A stretch of DNA of 39,218 nucleotides from Thermoanaerobaculia bacterium (GCA_027067575.1 JAMOVQ010000101.1:1-39218), one strand, 5' to 3'; positions 19,001 to 28,156 are shown, counted from the stretch's first letter. Numbers and translations are program-made. Notes: generated by a model not told the origin, from the sequence alone.

Positions 19001-21146
19001 CGGCCGAGGTCAGCCGGGTGAGCCGCCCTGCGGCGTCGTGCTCCAGGCGGTCGAAGCCGCCCGAGGGGCGGTGCAGCTCCGCCGGTCTGCCCGAACCGTC
19101 CCGGACCAGGGAAGCCGTGGCCCCGTCGGGGCCGGTTGCGGAGAGGATCCTGCCGTCGGCGTCGTAGTGCAGTGCGAGGGTCCCGCCGGCCTTGTCGGTC
19201 ACGCTCGCCAGCCGTCCCTCCTGCCAGGCGAACCGGGCCGCATGACCGAGGCCGTCCACCGCCTTGACCAGCCGGCCGGCGGCGTTGTACACGCGCCGGA
19301 CCGCCCGGCCGGAGGGCGGCGTGATCGTCACCTCGAGGCCGCCCCCAGGGAGAGCCGTTCTCGAGAACGTCGTGGTCTTGCCCAGGGCGTCGGTCTCGGA
19401 GAGGACCTTCCCCTCAGCGTCATACACGACGGTCAGCACCGTCTTGCCGCGGCGGTCCGTCTCCGTCAGGAGGCGGTGGGAGGTGTCGTACGTGAACTGC
19501 CACGAGTGGCCCAGGGGATCGGTCACCGTGACGAGGTCGCCGGAACCGTCGTACGCCAGGGTCACCAGATCGTTCGCCGTGATGGCGGCGCACCGGACGG
19601 ACGCGAGGCGCCCCGCCGCGTCGTGTGTGAAGTCGAACTGGCGTCCGAGCGGGTCCGTGACGTGGTCCACACCGGAGGCGCCCCGGGTCACCGTCATCTC
19701 CGCCCCGGTCCCGTCGCCCATCGCCGTCAGGGCGCCCGAGGCGTCGAACTCCAGGATCACCCCGCCGGCCAGGCGGGCCCGGACGCCCCCGCCGGCGGCG
19801 TCCTCGAGCACCGCCAGGGTGGCCCCGCCCGCGGGTTGCCACGGGTCCCCGGCCTGGGCCCGGACGAACCGCTGGACGTGCCCGTCGGGGAAGGAGATCG
19901 AGGCCTCCGTCGCCGAGAGGGTCGCCCGCATCGCCCACGAGTGGGTCCACCCGTGGCCCACGGGGCCGTCCTTCGAGGCCGCGAGGGAGTTGTACGCCAG
20001 GGTGAACCGGAACCCCAGCACCGGGGTGGCCGGGTAGGCGCAGACGGTCCTCCGGAGGTGGAGGTTACCCGTGTATGCGTTGACCGGGTCGTCCTCGTCG
20101 TCCGGCTGGTCGCCCAGGCGGTGGTCGTCGTCGTCCGGCACGTCGTCCGGCGCCAGGACGAACGCCAGGTACGCCGAGGTTTCCTGGCCGTCCGAGACCT
20201 CCACGTGCATCGAACCCTGCCGGTACCCCGGCTGATCCGCCGTCACGTCGTAGCTTCCCGGGGCCGGAACCCGGACGAGGAACACCCCTTCGGGCGCCCC
20301 GGCGCGGCCGGCCCGGCTCCCCGACCCGTCGGCGGCCACGACCGTCGCGCCGACCAGCGGTTCTCCGGTGTCGGCGGCGTGGACGGTCCCCACCAGGGCC
20401 GCGCACGGGGAGACCGTGTACGACCCGGAGGCCGAGGCGTGGGCGTCCCCGCTGCGGCCGGTCACCGTCACCGTGTACGTCCCCGGCTCGCGCCAGCGGT
20501 GGTGGACCGTCCGGCCCGAGGCGGTGGAACCGTCGCCGAAATCCCATGTGACGGTGTCGGCACAGCCGGTGAAGGTGAACCCGGCCTCCTCGTCGTCGCA
20601 GATCCCGGCCGAGGAGGGCCCCTCGAAGCTCGCCGTGGCGTACCCGGTGATCCGGAACGTCTGGGGCTCGGTCAGGAACGGCCCCTCGTGCTGGCCGCCC
20701 CACACGGAGAAGCGAAGCGAACCTTCGCCGCACCCCGTGACGAGGAACTCGAAGGTCGGGCCGCCGTACCACGTGGAGGAGAACTCGTGTCCTTCCGACC
20801 AGACGCAGGGCAGGCAGTACGGGCCGAGGCAGGAGACGACCTGGTGGTCGTATTCCATGATCTTCCCGTCCACGAAGCACGGGTGGTCCGACCAGCCGTA
20901 GTGGTCGAACCAGGCCCGCAGGAGCTGGAGGCCCTCCGCGATGGGTGTCACCCCCTCCGAGGTGACGGCGGATGTGTGAACGAGGATCGTGTCCCCGTGG
21001 CGGACCGATCCGGGCACGGTGAACGTGAACCCGGCCGGGTTCGGTTCCGAGGCGGGAGCGAGTTGCGGCAACGCGAGGCACAGGGCCACGGCCAGGTACC
21101 GGCCCGCCAATCGTACGATCGCGTCGTGCAACGGGATCTGGGCCAT
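16035..21146 (-). CDS. RHS/YD-repeat secreted protein with PKD, carboxypeptidase-regulatory-like and DUF6531-like regions and an unrecognised C-terminal domain
   Basis: Start at 21146 (MAQIPLHDAIVRLAGRYLAVALCLALPQLAPASEP, signal-peptide-like, SD GGAGGT). Dozens of YD repeats (YDAAGRL...). RHS core end DARGNVAAVTDGSGTVVQTASWDAFGNRTG...RLYDPRLRQFLSEDPAGIRLAGNLYSWAHGDPIDAADPTGL. Confidence 0.93.
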   Translation of the reverse strand: MAQIPLHDAIVRLAGRYLAVALCLALPQLAPASEPNPAGFTFTVPGSVRHGDTILVHTSAVTSEGVTPIAEGLQLLRAWFDHYGWSDHPCFVDGKIMEYDHQVVSCLGPYCLPCVWSEGHEFSSTWYGGPTFEFLVTGCGEGSLRFSVWGGQHEGPFLTEPQTFRITGYATASFEGPSSAGICDDEEAGFTFTGCADTVTWDFGDGSTASGRTVHHRWREPGTYTVTVTGRSGDAHASASGSYTVSPCAALVGTVHAADTGEPLVGATVVAADGSGSRAGRAGAPEGVFLVRVPAPGSYDVTADQPGYRQGSMHVEVSDGQETSAYLAFVLAPDDVPDDDDHRLGDQPDDEDDPVNAYTGNLHLRRTVCAYPATPVLGFRFTLAYNSLAASKDGPVGHGWTHSWAMRATLSATEASISFPDGHVQRFVRAQAGDPWQPAGGATLAVLEDAAGGGVRARLAGGVILEFDASGALTAMGDGTGAEMTVTRGASGVDHVTDPLGRQFDFTHDAAGRLASVRCAAITANDLVTLAYDGSGDLVTVTDPLGHSWQFTYDTSHRLLTETDRRGKTVLTVVYDAEGKVLSETDALGKTTTFSRTALPGGGLEVTITPPSGRAVRRVYNAAGRLVKAVDGLGHAARFAWQEGRLASVTDKAGGTLALHYDADGRILSATGPDGATASLVRDGSGRPAELHRPSGGFDRLEHDAAGRLTRLTSAGGQDLILDYDTDGRVQRTSDRADYEWRWFTWNGSGQLQSIQLQTGATVSFTYDAAGRLASIQRPGSLGTSTFSWDLAGSLEWLRTPEGRRILWTHDAEGNVATRTFEPTGAVTTWIRDDAGQLVTVRDALGGETRYTYDDDGNLVSVTDPDGVTFSRVYDGRGALSEVVLPGGGRRRYERDPAGRVTAIVEPDGGRWTFERDANGVLTGITDPLGNRETFRASEDGLRVVHTDALGRETVQVLGQDGLPRSIESPGGAQTVLDWDTRGRLISLRDPLGSVWTWRYDPGGRLVRETGPDRLAERYVYDEGGRRTRTILPDGREIQYAWNADDELVSTTLPGGTVLGRTRTFDGSGETVSVTDGSETVTDRYDLLGRPVAHTGIWGDTVRRSWTAGGRVDAVEYPGGVTADYRYDTAGRLDRIVDWAGNTTVFHYDTAGRVSSVDLPGGVRTAYGRDPAGRLVSVRHTAPGGATILEITLVRDALGRVVSETRTGGAVPGPDEESTAFERGTADRLESVAAEGVAGPVAHDPSGNLVSAPGLQVTWDVLSRPVTVTRDGVRADYRYDPAGDLVEIASEGVTRRFLRLDGHPVATMDGTGAVLWRHVWAGSILLYSVGPAGEVRVYLGDARGNVAAVTDGSGTVVQTASWDAFGNRTGATGSLTDQPFGFAGTWGVFTDSTGLAVTAARLYDPRLRQFLSEDPAGIRLAGNLYSWAHGDPIDAADPTGLEAGPLTDPSLYQFVKTWVTEGAQMGVRDVGALHGWIEASAAESMGAPVHLMEEATLGSGLTEGIKAYHVPMEWSVDVLKNEGISVTEQVAAEFEMALGPPERMIAQGERILGRNPGIVQSAKQLLQRALSSGTVRGAGAWLRGAGKDLTVNYMVFKVYLEETLAETFVVSLGEASVGPLVLGPLAAGGAGWLVGRAIGHAHVWWDSEGRAITLDEILVHLMSPTADPYDPADEARFIRDLLQANGISWSTYAKWQRQMREAR

Positions 21147-21269
21147 CGCAACCTCCACGGACCCCTCTCCACGGGGTCCCGACCGTGGCGGGAGCAAACG
21201 GTGTTCCAACCGGACCGTCGTCCGGAATGCGCGAGGAACGGGGGCGACTGGTCCGGCCGTCTTCCGGAG

Positions 21270-21310
21270 CCCGTACCGCAGCGTACGATCTTCGTACCTC
21301 CCGGTACGGG
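21270..21310. repeat. Nested inverted repeat in the RHS gene leader
   Basis: CCCGTACC-GCAGC-GTACG-ATCTT-CGTAC-CTCCC-GGTACGGG. Perfect 8-bp outer and 5-bp inner stems with symmetric 5-nt internal loops. Confidence 0.7.
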
Positions 21311-21492
21311 TTTTCTCGTCCCCGGCGGGACCGGGGGCACTCGAGGCGGCGTTCAGGGCGCCGCGGGTGGGAGACCGATCGACGGCCCCCGGCTGCCGGG
21401 CTCCCGTTCGCTCAACGGCCCGGGGCACCGGCCGGCCACAGCGGTTCCCGCTCCTCGTCTCGGATTCCGGCGGACGGTCCTCGAGTCCCGGC

Positions 21493-22452
21493 TCAGGGCA
21501 GGATGGCCGCGACGATCCGGACGGGCTCGGGCATGAAGCAGAGGACGAAGAGGAGGAGCGCGAACCAGCCGATCCTTCGGCGCCTGGGATCGAGTGGGAG
21601 CGCCTCGTCCCACAGGGGCGGGTGGACGACCCCCATGACGAGGGCGAAGAGGGCCCAGATCCACCAGCCGGTCCAGCGGAACCCGAGAAGAAACAGGATG
21701 ATCCACAGCGGCCATGCCGCCTTGCGATGACGGGCCCCGAACATGGCGTACGCGACGTGACCTCCGTCGAGCTGGGCGAAGGGGAGCATGTTCAGGGCGG
21801 TGACCAGGAGGCCGAACCAGGCCGCGAACGCCGTGGGGTGCAGGTAGATGTCCTGCCCGGGGCCGAGGGCCGGAAGGACCAAGCGCTCGACGGCGGAAAA
21901 CAGCAGCGGCTCGCCGAAGACGACGATCCCCTTCTGGAGGGGCACCTTTGCGATCCGCGATACGGCGATGCCCCAGACGAGGAAGGGAAGGGTGACGACG
22001 AACCCGGCGATCGGCCCGGCCGCACCGATGTCGAGGAGCTGGCGCTTGTCGCGGATCGGCTCCTTGATCCGGATGACCGCTCCCAGTGTCCCGATTCCGA
22101 ACGGCGCCGGGATGAAGAACGGGGGTGTCACGCGGAGCCCGTGGCGGCGCGCCATGACGTAGTGGCCCATCTCGTGGCAGAGAAGGATCGTCAGGAGGGG
22201 CACAGAGAACTTGAGCCCCTCGAACCAGAAGCGTGGGGAGCGCAGCACGGACCGGGCACCCGCCCCGATGAGCTCCTCGGGAAGCCAGCCCGCGAACAGA
22301 GCGCCGAAGAAGGTCGTGCTGAGGAACGTCAGGGCGAAGAGGAGTCCGTGCAGCCACCACCGTGGCCGGTACGGTGGGGCCGATGTGGGAACGGCCCCGA
22401 GGACGGAGCCGTCGGGGCCGAAAACGGTCTCGGGCTGGAGCGGGTCGCTCAA
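21493..22452 (-). CDS. Site-2-protease-type (M50) intramembrane metalloprotease
   Basis: HEMGH motif (LLCHEMGHYVMARRHGLRVTPPFFIPAP) and LNMLPFAQLDGGH. Multiple TM segments. Confidence 0.92.
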   Translation of the reverse strand: MSDPLQPETVFGPDGSVLGAVPTSAPPYRPRWWLHGLLFALTFLSTTFFGALFAGWLPEELIGAGARSVLRSPRFWFEGLKFSVPLLTILLCHEMGHYVMARRHGLRVTPPFFIPAPFGIGTLGAVIRIKEPIRDKRQLLDIGAAGPIAGFVVTLPFLVWGIAVSRIAKVPLQKGIVVFGEPLLFSAVERLVLPALGPGQDIYLHPTAFAAWFGLLVTALNMLPFAQLDGGHVAYAMFGARHRKAAWPLWIILFLLGFRWTGWWIWALFALVMGVVHPPLWDEALPLDPRRRRIGWFALLLFVLCFMPEPVRIVAAILP

Positions 22453-22718
22453 CGCAGGTTCCGCAGCGCCTTCCCGGGCTTGAACCGCACGGTCTTGCCG
22501 GGCGGGATCTCCACCTCGACGCCGGTCTTCGGGTTGCGTCCGATGCCGCGCTTGCGGTCCTTGACCTGGAACACGCCGAAGCCGCGAAGCTCGATCCGCT
22601 CTCCCGACAGCAGCGCTTCCTTCATACCCTCGAACAGGGCGTTGACGGCCTTCTGAGCCTCGGGCTTGGAAAGACCGGTTTCCGCCATCACCTTCTCCAC
22701 CAGATCAGACTTGATCAT
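22449..22718 (-). CDS. HU/IHF-family DNA-binding protein
   Basis: MIKSDLVEKVMAETGLSKPEAQKAVNALFEGMKEALLSGERIELRGFGVFQVKDRKRGIGRNPKTGVEVEIPPGKTVRFKPGKALR is a full HU fold. 4-nt ATGA overlap with the downstream protease. Confidence 0.96.
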   Translation of the reverse strand: MIKSDLVEKVMAETGLSKPEAQKAVNALFEGMKEALLSGERIELRGFGVFQVKDRKRGIGRNPKTGVEVEIPPGKTVRFKPGKALRNLR

Positions 22719-22744
22719 CGCTCCTCCTTCCTTCGGGGCACCGA

Positions 22745-22774
22745 CATTACCGGGGGTGCTGCGGCATTGTCAAG
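22745..22774 (-). promoter_or_regulatory. Sigma70-type promoter for the HU gene
   Basis: Minus strand TTGACA (22774-22769), 18-nt spacer, TAATGT (22750-22745). About 27 nt upstream of the HU ATG. Confidence 0.7.
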
Positions 22775-22776
22775 GC

Positions 22777-22791
22777 CCTGATCATCAGGGA
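22777..22791. promoter_or_regulatory. Perfect 15-nt palindrome adjacent to HU promoter -35
   Basis: CCCTGATCATCAGGG, 2 nt upstream of the TTGACA box. Confidence 0.45.
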
Positions 22792-23135
22792 CCTACCGGG
22801 CTCCGGCTGGCCTGTCCTGGTCACACAACGTCCCGTGCCGGTTCTCGTGAGCACCAGACCGAGGCACGGTTCCGTGAGGATCGTCACGGGTCCCGCGAGG
22901 GCCTCACCACGGCCGCGGTCGGGAGTTCGGCCGTTGGCTGTCCAGGAGTGAGTGTCCATGCTCCCACGGCCTCTGGGATCCATGGGGAAGCCGGGGCGAT
23001 TCGGCTCCGTCGTTTCCGCACTAGCAGCGGCCGCGGAGCATCGGCCGGGAGGGGGTTTCGGTGAGGAGGCTCCCTGCATGGTGGCCATGTTTTGTGGCGG
23101 CGGGATGGGTCACCGATTGTGATAGGGTGGCGGGA

Positions 23136-24128
23136 ATGGACAGCCGTGAGCTTCTCGAGCGGTACCGGGCCCTTCACGAGCAGGGGCTGATCAGTGAGGA
23201 GGAGTACCAGCTCCAGGTCGGCCGGATCAAGGCGGCCGAGCGGGCCCGGATCCTCGAGGAGGGCGGCGTGGCGGCGCTGTTCCATCTGGAGCCGGGCATC
23301 GCCGGGCGGGTGCTGAGCTCTCAGGTGTTCTGGGTCGTCCTGGTGCTGGCCATGATGCCGTTCATTCTGGCGTTCCTCGGGATGCCTCCCGAACAGGGGA
23401 TGATCCTGTACTTCGCATTCCTGTGGTTCTTCCTCTACCTGAAGCTGTTCCGGTTCAACCTGATCGGGGCGTTCCCGCTGGACTTCGGGACGGCGGCGAT
23501 GCTCGTGGTGTTCCCCGGGCTGACCCTGTTGCTTCCGGCGTTTCAATGGCTGCTCGGCGGCTTCTACGCGCTGACGGCGACGCGGGTGCCGCTGCTCCAG
23601 TGGCCGGGGTTCGTGTTCGGCGTGGGGATCGCGGAGGAAACCACCAAGCTCGTCCCCGTGGTTCTGGTGCTCTGGCTCGCCCGGCGAGGCGGCAGGCGCC
23701 TGGGGCTCCAGGCTTCCATCGTCCTCGGGATCACTGCGGGCCTCGCGTTCGCGGGGTTCGAGAACATCCTCTACACCGAGCGGTTCGGCGCTCGGCTGTT
23801 CGGGTTGAAGTTCACGCTGCAAGACGTGGTGCTCTCGCGGCTCCTGATGACCCCGTTCCTTCACTCGGTGTGGGCGGGGATCACGGGGTTCGGAGCGGGT
23901 GTTGCAGCGGCGGCCGGTCCCGGCTCGTTCATCCGGGGCCTCCGGATCGTCGTTCCGTGGCTTCTGTTCGCGGCAGTCTTGCACGGGACGTACGACACGT
24001 TCTCGTTCTCTCCGGTGTTCGCCCTGGTGACGGCGGCGGTGTCCTACCTCGTCCTGACGGTGGCGGTGGTCGTGGCGAAGCACTGGGAGGGCGATTCGGC
24101 GGCCTTTCTGGGGGGGAAGGTCTTGTGA
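23136..24128 (+). CDS. PrsW-family intramembrane metalloprotease
   Basis: Short N-terminal SHOCT-like segment (LLERYRALHEQGLISEEEYQLQVGRIKA), then PrsW motifs EETTKLVPV, FAGFENILY and HSVWAGITGFGAG with multiple TM segments. Confidence 0.85.
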   Translation: MDSRELLERYRALHEQGLISEEEYQLQVGRIKAAERARILEEGGVAALFHLEPGIAGRVLSSQVFWVVLVLAMMPFILAFLGMPPEQGMILYFAFLWFFLYLKLFRFNLIGAFPLDFGTAAMLVVFPGLTLLLPAFQWLLGGFYALTATRVPLLQWPGFVFGVGIAEETTKLVPVVLVLWLARRGGRRLGLQASIVLGITAGLAFAGFENILYTERFGARLFGLKFTLQDVVLSRLLMTPFLHSVWAGITGFGAGVAAAAGPGSFIRGLRIVVPWLLFAAVLHGTYDTFSFSPVFALVTAAVSYLVLTVAVVVAKHWEGDSAAFLGGKVL

Positions 24129-24153
24129 AACGGACGACACGGGGAGAACGGCG

Positions 24154-24735
24154 ATGAGCGATTCGACACGGTGGGAGGATGCGTGGGCCCTGGATCTTCC
24201 GGGGGAGACGGCCGAGCAGATCCTGTTCGGGCTGGTGCTGAAGGACCTGGCGCACGGGACGTCGTTTGACGTGGAGTTTGGAGAGGACGGGCCGGTGCTC
24301 GAGGTGGACTTCGTCTGCGGCGACGAGCTGGAAGGGACGACCTACCGGCTGCTTCTGGTGGCCGAGGTCGCGGGGCCGGAGGAACGGGATCTCCTGACGG
24401 AGTTCGCGGAGGAGGCGCTGGGCGAGATGGCAGCCACGGCGCAGGAGGCGGTCGATGGCGCCGAGCTCCTCGACGAGGCGGTGCTCGACGCGATCGAGGT
24501 CCGGGCGGTTCCGGAGGACGAGGAGCGGTGGGACCTCGTGTGTCCCGACTGGCTGGCGCCGGATGGGGCCGAGGTGCCGTTTGGGTTCAGGCCGTTCCGG
24601 AAGACGGACGGTTCTCCGTGGCCTTCGGACGAGATGCTCGGGCGGTTCAGCCGTGTCGTCGTCGTGCCCACGGAGAGGGGATACCGGCTCTACGGCGTCA
24701 ATCTGCCCTCGGAGGAGGAGCCGGCGGAGGACTGA
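24154..24735 (+). CDS. Acidic protein of unknown function
   Basis: 193-aa ORF starting 26 nt after the PrsW-family stop, on the same strand. Acidic and soluble-looking. No family recognised. Confidence 0.7.
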   Translation: MSDSTRWEDAWALDLPGETAEQILFGLVLKDLAHGTSFDVEFGEDGPVLEVDFVCGDELEGTTYRLLLVAEVAGPEERDLLTEFAEEALGEMAATAQEAVDGAELLDEAVLDAIEVRAVPEDEERWDLVCPDWLAPDGAEVPFGFRPFRKTDGSPWPSDEMLGRFSRVVVVPTERGYRLYGVNLPSEEEPAED

Positions 24736-24777
24736 GCCGGCCGGGGAGAGGTGTGGGAGAGGCGGTCCGTCGCAGTC

Positions 24778-25920
24778 TCACGCAAGGCGGGCCCGGAGCG
24801 TCCGTGCGGCTGCGAACGCCAGGACGGCGGCCAGCAGGGAGAGCCTGAGGATCGCCGGCACGACGGAGGCGGTCCCCTCGTTCCAGACCGTCAGACGGAC
24901 GAGGGCGTCCATCGCCTGCCCCGTGGGGAGGGCGAGCGCGACGGTCTTCAGCCAGCCGGGCATGATCTCGAGGGGCCACCAGCACCCGCCCAGCGCGGCG
25001 AGGACCAGCGTGAGGAACAGCCCGGTGGCCACGGCCTGGCGAAGGGTGCGCAGGATGGACGCCAGGAGGACCGCGGCGCCGGTGGCGACGGCGACCAGCG
25101 CGGCGAGGACCGCCACCACCGCCCACGGGTGGGGGCCGGGGGAGCGCCCGAAGATCAGCCGCGCCACGAGGAGGAAGTAGACCGCCTCGACGAGGCCGAG
25201 GAGCCCCAGGGAGAGGAACTGGGCGGTCACGACGGTTCCGTTCGAGACCGGCCAGGAGAGCATCCGCCGGAGGTGCCCCAGCTCGCGGTCCTGGACGAGG
25301 CGGACCGCGCCGGTGACGAGCACCGACATCAGCACGAACATCACCATGTTTCCCGGGATGCTCTGCTTGAACCCCGCCGGTACCTCCCGGTGCGGCCCCC
25401 AGTCCCGGGCCTCGACGTGGATCGGGGGCGCCTCGAGCGGCCGGCCGAGGGCGCCGGGTGAGACGGTTCCCGTCTCCAGGAGGGCGGCCAGCGCCCGGGC
25501 CCGCAACTCCATCGTGCCCTGCCGCAGCTCCACCTCGAGCCGGCCGAGGTCGGGTCCGGCCTCCCGGGCCCGGACCGTGATGGTCGCGGGACGCCCCTCG
25601 AGCAGGGCGGCGCCAGGCGCCGGAGGGAGGTCCACGCGGAACCCGGCCTTCGGGTACTCGTCCTGTCCGTTCCATTCCGGAACCGTCGTGACGGCGTATC
25701 CGGCCTTCCCGAGGGCGTCCGTCAGGACGGCCGTGCCCGCGTCGGGGGAGGGGACGACCACCGTGACGGGGGTCGGCTCCTCCGGCGCCTCCCGGAAGGC
25801 GACGCCGAAGAACCAGGTGTACGGCAGCGGCATGAGCAGGAGCCAGAGGATCGTGTCCTTCCGGCGGAACGAGCGCCGGAGATCGGTCAGGGCGATGGCG
25901 GACAGCGCGCGGAGGTTCAT
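24778..25920 (-). CDS. ABC-2-type transporter permease
   Basis: MNLRALSAIALTDLRRSFRRKDTILWLLLMPLPYTWFFG..., TM segments, and GCWWPLEIMPGWLKTVALALPTGQAMDALVRL. ATGA overlap with the upstream permease. Confidence 0.88.
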   Translation of the reverse strand: MNLRALSAIALTDLRRSFRRKDTILWLLLMPLPYTWFFGVAFREAPEEPTPVTVVVPSPDAGTAVLTDALGKAGYAVTTVPEWNGQDEYPKAGFRVDLPPAPGAALLEGRPATITVRAREAGPDLGRLEVELRQGTMELRARALAALLETGTVSPGALGRPLEAPPIHVEARDWGPHREVPAGFKQSIPGNMVMFVLMSVLVTGAVRLVQDRELGHLRRMLSWPVSNGTVVTAQFLSLGLLGLVEAVYFLLVARLIFGRSPGPHPWAVVAVLAALVAVATGAAVLLASILRTLRQAVATGLFLTLVLAALGGCWWPLEIMPGWLKTVALALPTGQAMDALVRLTVWNEGTASVVPAILRLSLLAAVLAFAAARTLRARLA

Positions 25921-27161
25921 GTCCCGACCACCCTCCGGGCCAGGAGCCGGGCGGCCACGAAGAAGCAGGCGACGCCGCACGCCGCCAGGGCGGCTGAGTG
26001 CGCGGCGGGCGACCCGACGTCTCCGGCCCATGCGCTCCCCTGGAGCGCGATGAACCCGTCCACGGCCCACCCGGTGGGGATCCACCGCGCCGTCTCGCGG
26101 ATGAACGCGGGAAGCAGCGGCGTCGGGATGAAGCAGCCACCGAGGAAACCGAGCCCGACGAGGATGCCCGAGGCGGCGGCCCCGCCGGCCTCCGGGTTCC
26201 GGGTCATGGATCGCAGCAGGAGCGCCAGGCCCGAGAACGCTGCTGCGGTGGCCAGCGTGTGCAGCGCGACGGGTACGGCGGGACCGGGCCGCCACCCGAG
26301 AACCGCGGCCAGCAACAGCTCGAGCAGCGTCGCCGTCGCCCACACCGACAGGACGATGGCGCAGCCCTTGGCCGCGACGGTGAACGCGGCCGGACGCGGC
26401 CAGGAGAGGGCCCTGCGGAGCCGGCCCGCCAGGAGGTCCTCCTGGATCTCCTGGCTCTGCCCGCTCGCGAGGAACAGTAACGAGAGGGCGACGAACCCCG
26501 GGGCGAACCACCCGACGATCTCCGAGCGGCTCCGGCCCGCCGGGACCTTCCGCTTCACGGCGAGGGAGTCCAGCGAGAGGAGGTGGCTGGTCCGCTCATC
26601 GGACAGGAGAGCATGGAGCCGTTCCGCGACGCGCTGGAAGTCGCCGGCGGAGGGAAACGTCCCGTCTCCGCCGTCCCCGGTTCCGGCGAGCAGCGGGCGG
26701 ATCAGGGCGCGGAGGAGCTCGCCGTCCCTCGCGAGGATCCGGACCACGTCCTCCGCCACCGCCGGAAGGACCGTCTCGGCCGGGTTCCTCCGGACGTGCA
26801 GGGTCACGGGCTCACCGTCGGCGAGCGAGCGCGAAACCCCCTCGGGGATCTCGATGACGAGGGACGCCTCGCCGGAGGCCATCCGCCTCTCCGCCTCCTC
26901 CGGCGTGACGGTCCTGCTGTCGAGGATCTCCGCCAGCGCGGGGCTCGCAAGGGCCCCGGCCAGCAGACGTCCGGCGATGCCTCCGTCATGGTCCACGACG
27001 AGCACCGGGATCCTCGGAATGCCGGCCTCCCCATGACCCCCGAAGACGACGACGAGAATGCCGATCAGGGCGAAGGGAATGGCGAGCCACACGAGGAGCG
27101 CGACCGGCTCGCGGAGGCGCCGGACGAGCTCGAGACGGACGACGGTCAGGAAGGCGGTCAT
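25917..27161 (-). CDS. ABC-2-type transporter permease
   Basis: MTAFLTVVRLELVRRLREPVALLVWLAIPFALIGILV...LGGCFIPTPLLPAFIRETARWIPTGWAVDGFIAL. ATGA overlaps on both sides. Confidence 0.88.
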   Translation of the reverse strand: MTAFLTVVRLELVRRLREPVALLVWLAIPFALIGILVVVFGGHGEAGIPRIPVLVVDHDGGIAGRLLAGALASPALAEILDSRTVTPEEAERRMASGEASLVIEIPEGVSRSLADGEPVTLHVRRNPAETVLPAVAEDVVRILARDGELLRALIRPLLAGTGDGGDGTFPSAGDFQRVAERLHALLSDERTSHLLSLDSLAVKRKVPAGRSRSEIVGWFAPGFVALSLLFLASGQSQEIQEDLLAGRLRRALSWPRPAAFTVAAKGCAIVLSVWATATLLELLLAAVLGWRPGPAVPVALHTLATAAAFSGLALLLRSMTRNPEAGGAAASGILVGLGFLGGCFIPTPLLPAFIRETARWIPTGWAVDGFIALQGSAWAGDVGSPAAHSAALAACGVACFFVAARLLARRVVGT

Positions 27162-28102
27162 CGGTCCCGGAGCTCCCGGCCGGTCAGTGTCAGGAACAGG
27201 GTCTCCAGGGTGGGGCGTTCCACCATCGCCCGGTGGACCGGGATTCCGGCAGCGGTGGCCCGCTGGAGGATCGCGGGGAGGATCGATGTACCCTCCGGGA
27301 CCCTGGCCACGAGGCGCCCGTCCTCCGAGGCCAGGAGTTCAACGGGAAGCCCGTCGATGAGCTCGGGAATCCGGCCGGTGTCGAACCCTCCCTCCACCGT
27401 GACGAGGTCCCGCTCGCCGACCGAGGCCCTGAGCTCGTCGAGGGTTCCCTCGGCGATCAGCTCGCCGCCGTCGAGGATCCCGATCCGGTGGGCGAGCTGC
27501 TCGGCGTCGGCGAGATCGTGGGTCGTCAGCAGCACGGCCGTGCCCCCTCCCGCGAGGTCCGCGATCATCTCCAGCAGGTAGGCGCGGGTCTGCGGGTCGA
27601 TACCGACGAGCGGTTCGTCGAGAAGGAGGACCGGCGGCTCGTGGACCATCGCCATCGCCAGGTGGAGGCGCCGTTTCATCCCCCCGGAGAACGTCCCGAC
27701 CCGATCCCGGGCCCGGTCGGCGAGGCCGACGGTCTCGAGCAGCGCGGCGATCCGGCCGGGGGTTCCCCCACGCGGCACGCCGGCCAGCGCGCAGGCGAGG
27801 GCCAGGTTCTCACGGGCGGTCAGGTCGTCGTAGACCGAGGTCTCCTGTCCGGCCCACCCCAGGTGACGGCGCGCCTCGACGGGGTGGGCGAGGGGATCGG
27901 CCCCGGCGATCCGGACTGTGCCCGCGGTCGGTGCCCGGAGGCCGGTGAGGATCGTCAGGAGCGTGGTCTTGCCGGCGCCGTTGGGGCCCAGCAGGGCGTA
28001 GATCTCGCCGCGCGCGACGTGGAACGAGACGCCGGCCAGGGCCCGGATCCCGGGGTATTCTTTGACGAGCCCTTCGACCGTGACGGCGGAAGCATCACCC
28101 AT
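27158..28102 (-). CDS. ABC transporter ATP-binding protein (DrrA/CcmA-like)
   Basis: Walker A GPNGAGKTT, signature FSGGMKRRL, Walker B VLLLDEPLVGIDP, H-loop TTHDL. Confidence 0.96.
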   Translation of the reverse strand: MGDASAVTVEGLVKEYPGIRALAGVSFHVARGEIYALLGPNGAGKTTLLTILTGLRAPTAGTVRIAGADPLAHPVEARRHLGWAGQETSVYDDLTARENLALACALAGVPRGGTPGRIAALLETVGLADRARDRVGTFSGGMKRRLHLAMAMVHEPPVLLLDEPLVGIDPQTRAYLLEMIADLAGGGTAVLLTTHDLADAEQLAHRIGILDGGELIAEGTLDELRASVGERDLVTVEGGFDTGRIPELIDGLPVELLASEDGRLVARVPEGTSILPAILQRATAAGIPVHRAMVERPTLETLFLTLTGRELRDR

Positions 28103-28156
28103 CGCTGTCGCCTCCTCGTGTCCCGTTCTACGGAAGAAGGCGTCCGGGGGTTCTGC

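Noticed and set aside
15831-21536. 1901-aa plus-strand ORF
   Set aside because: Fully antisense to the clear RHS gene. Composition is biased (R/G/P/V/H) with no recognisable domain. A GC-rich stop-poor antisense frame.
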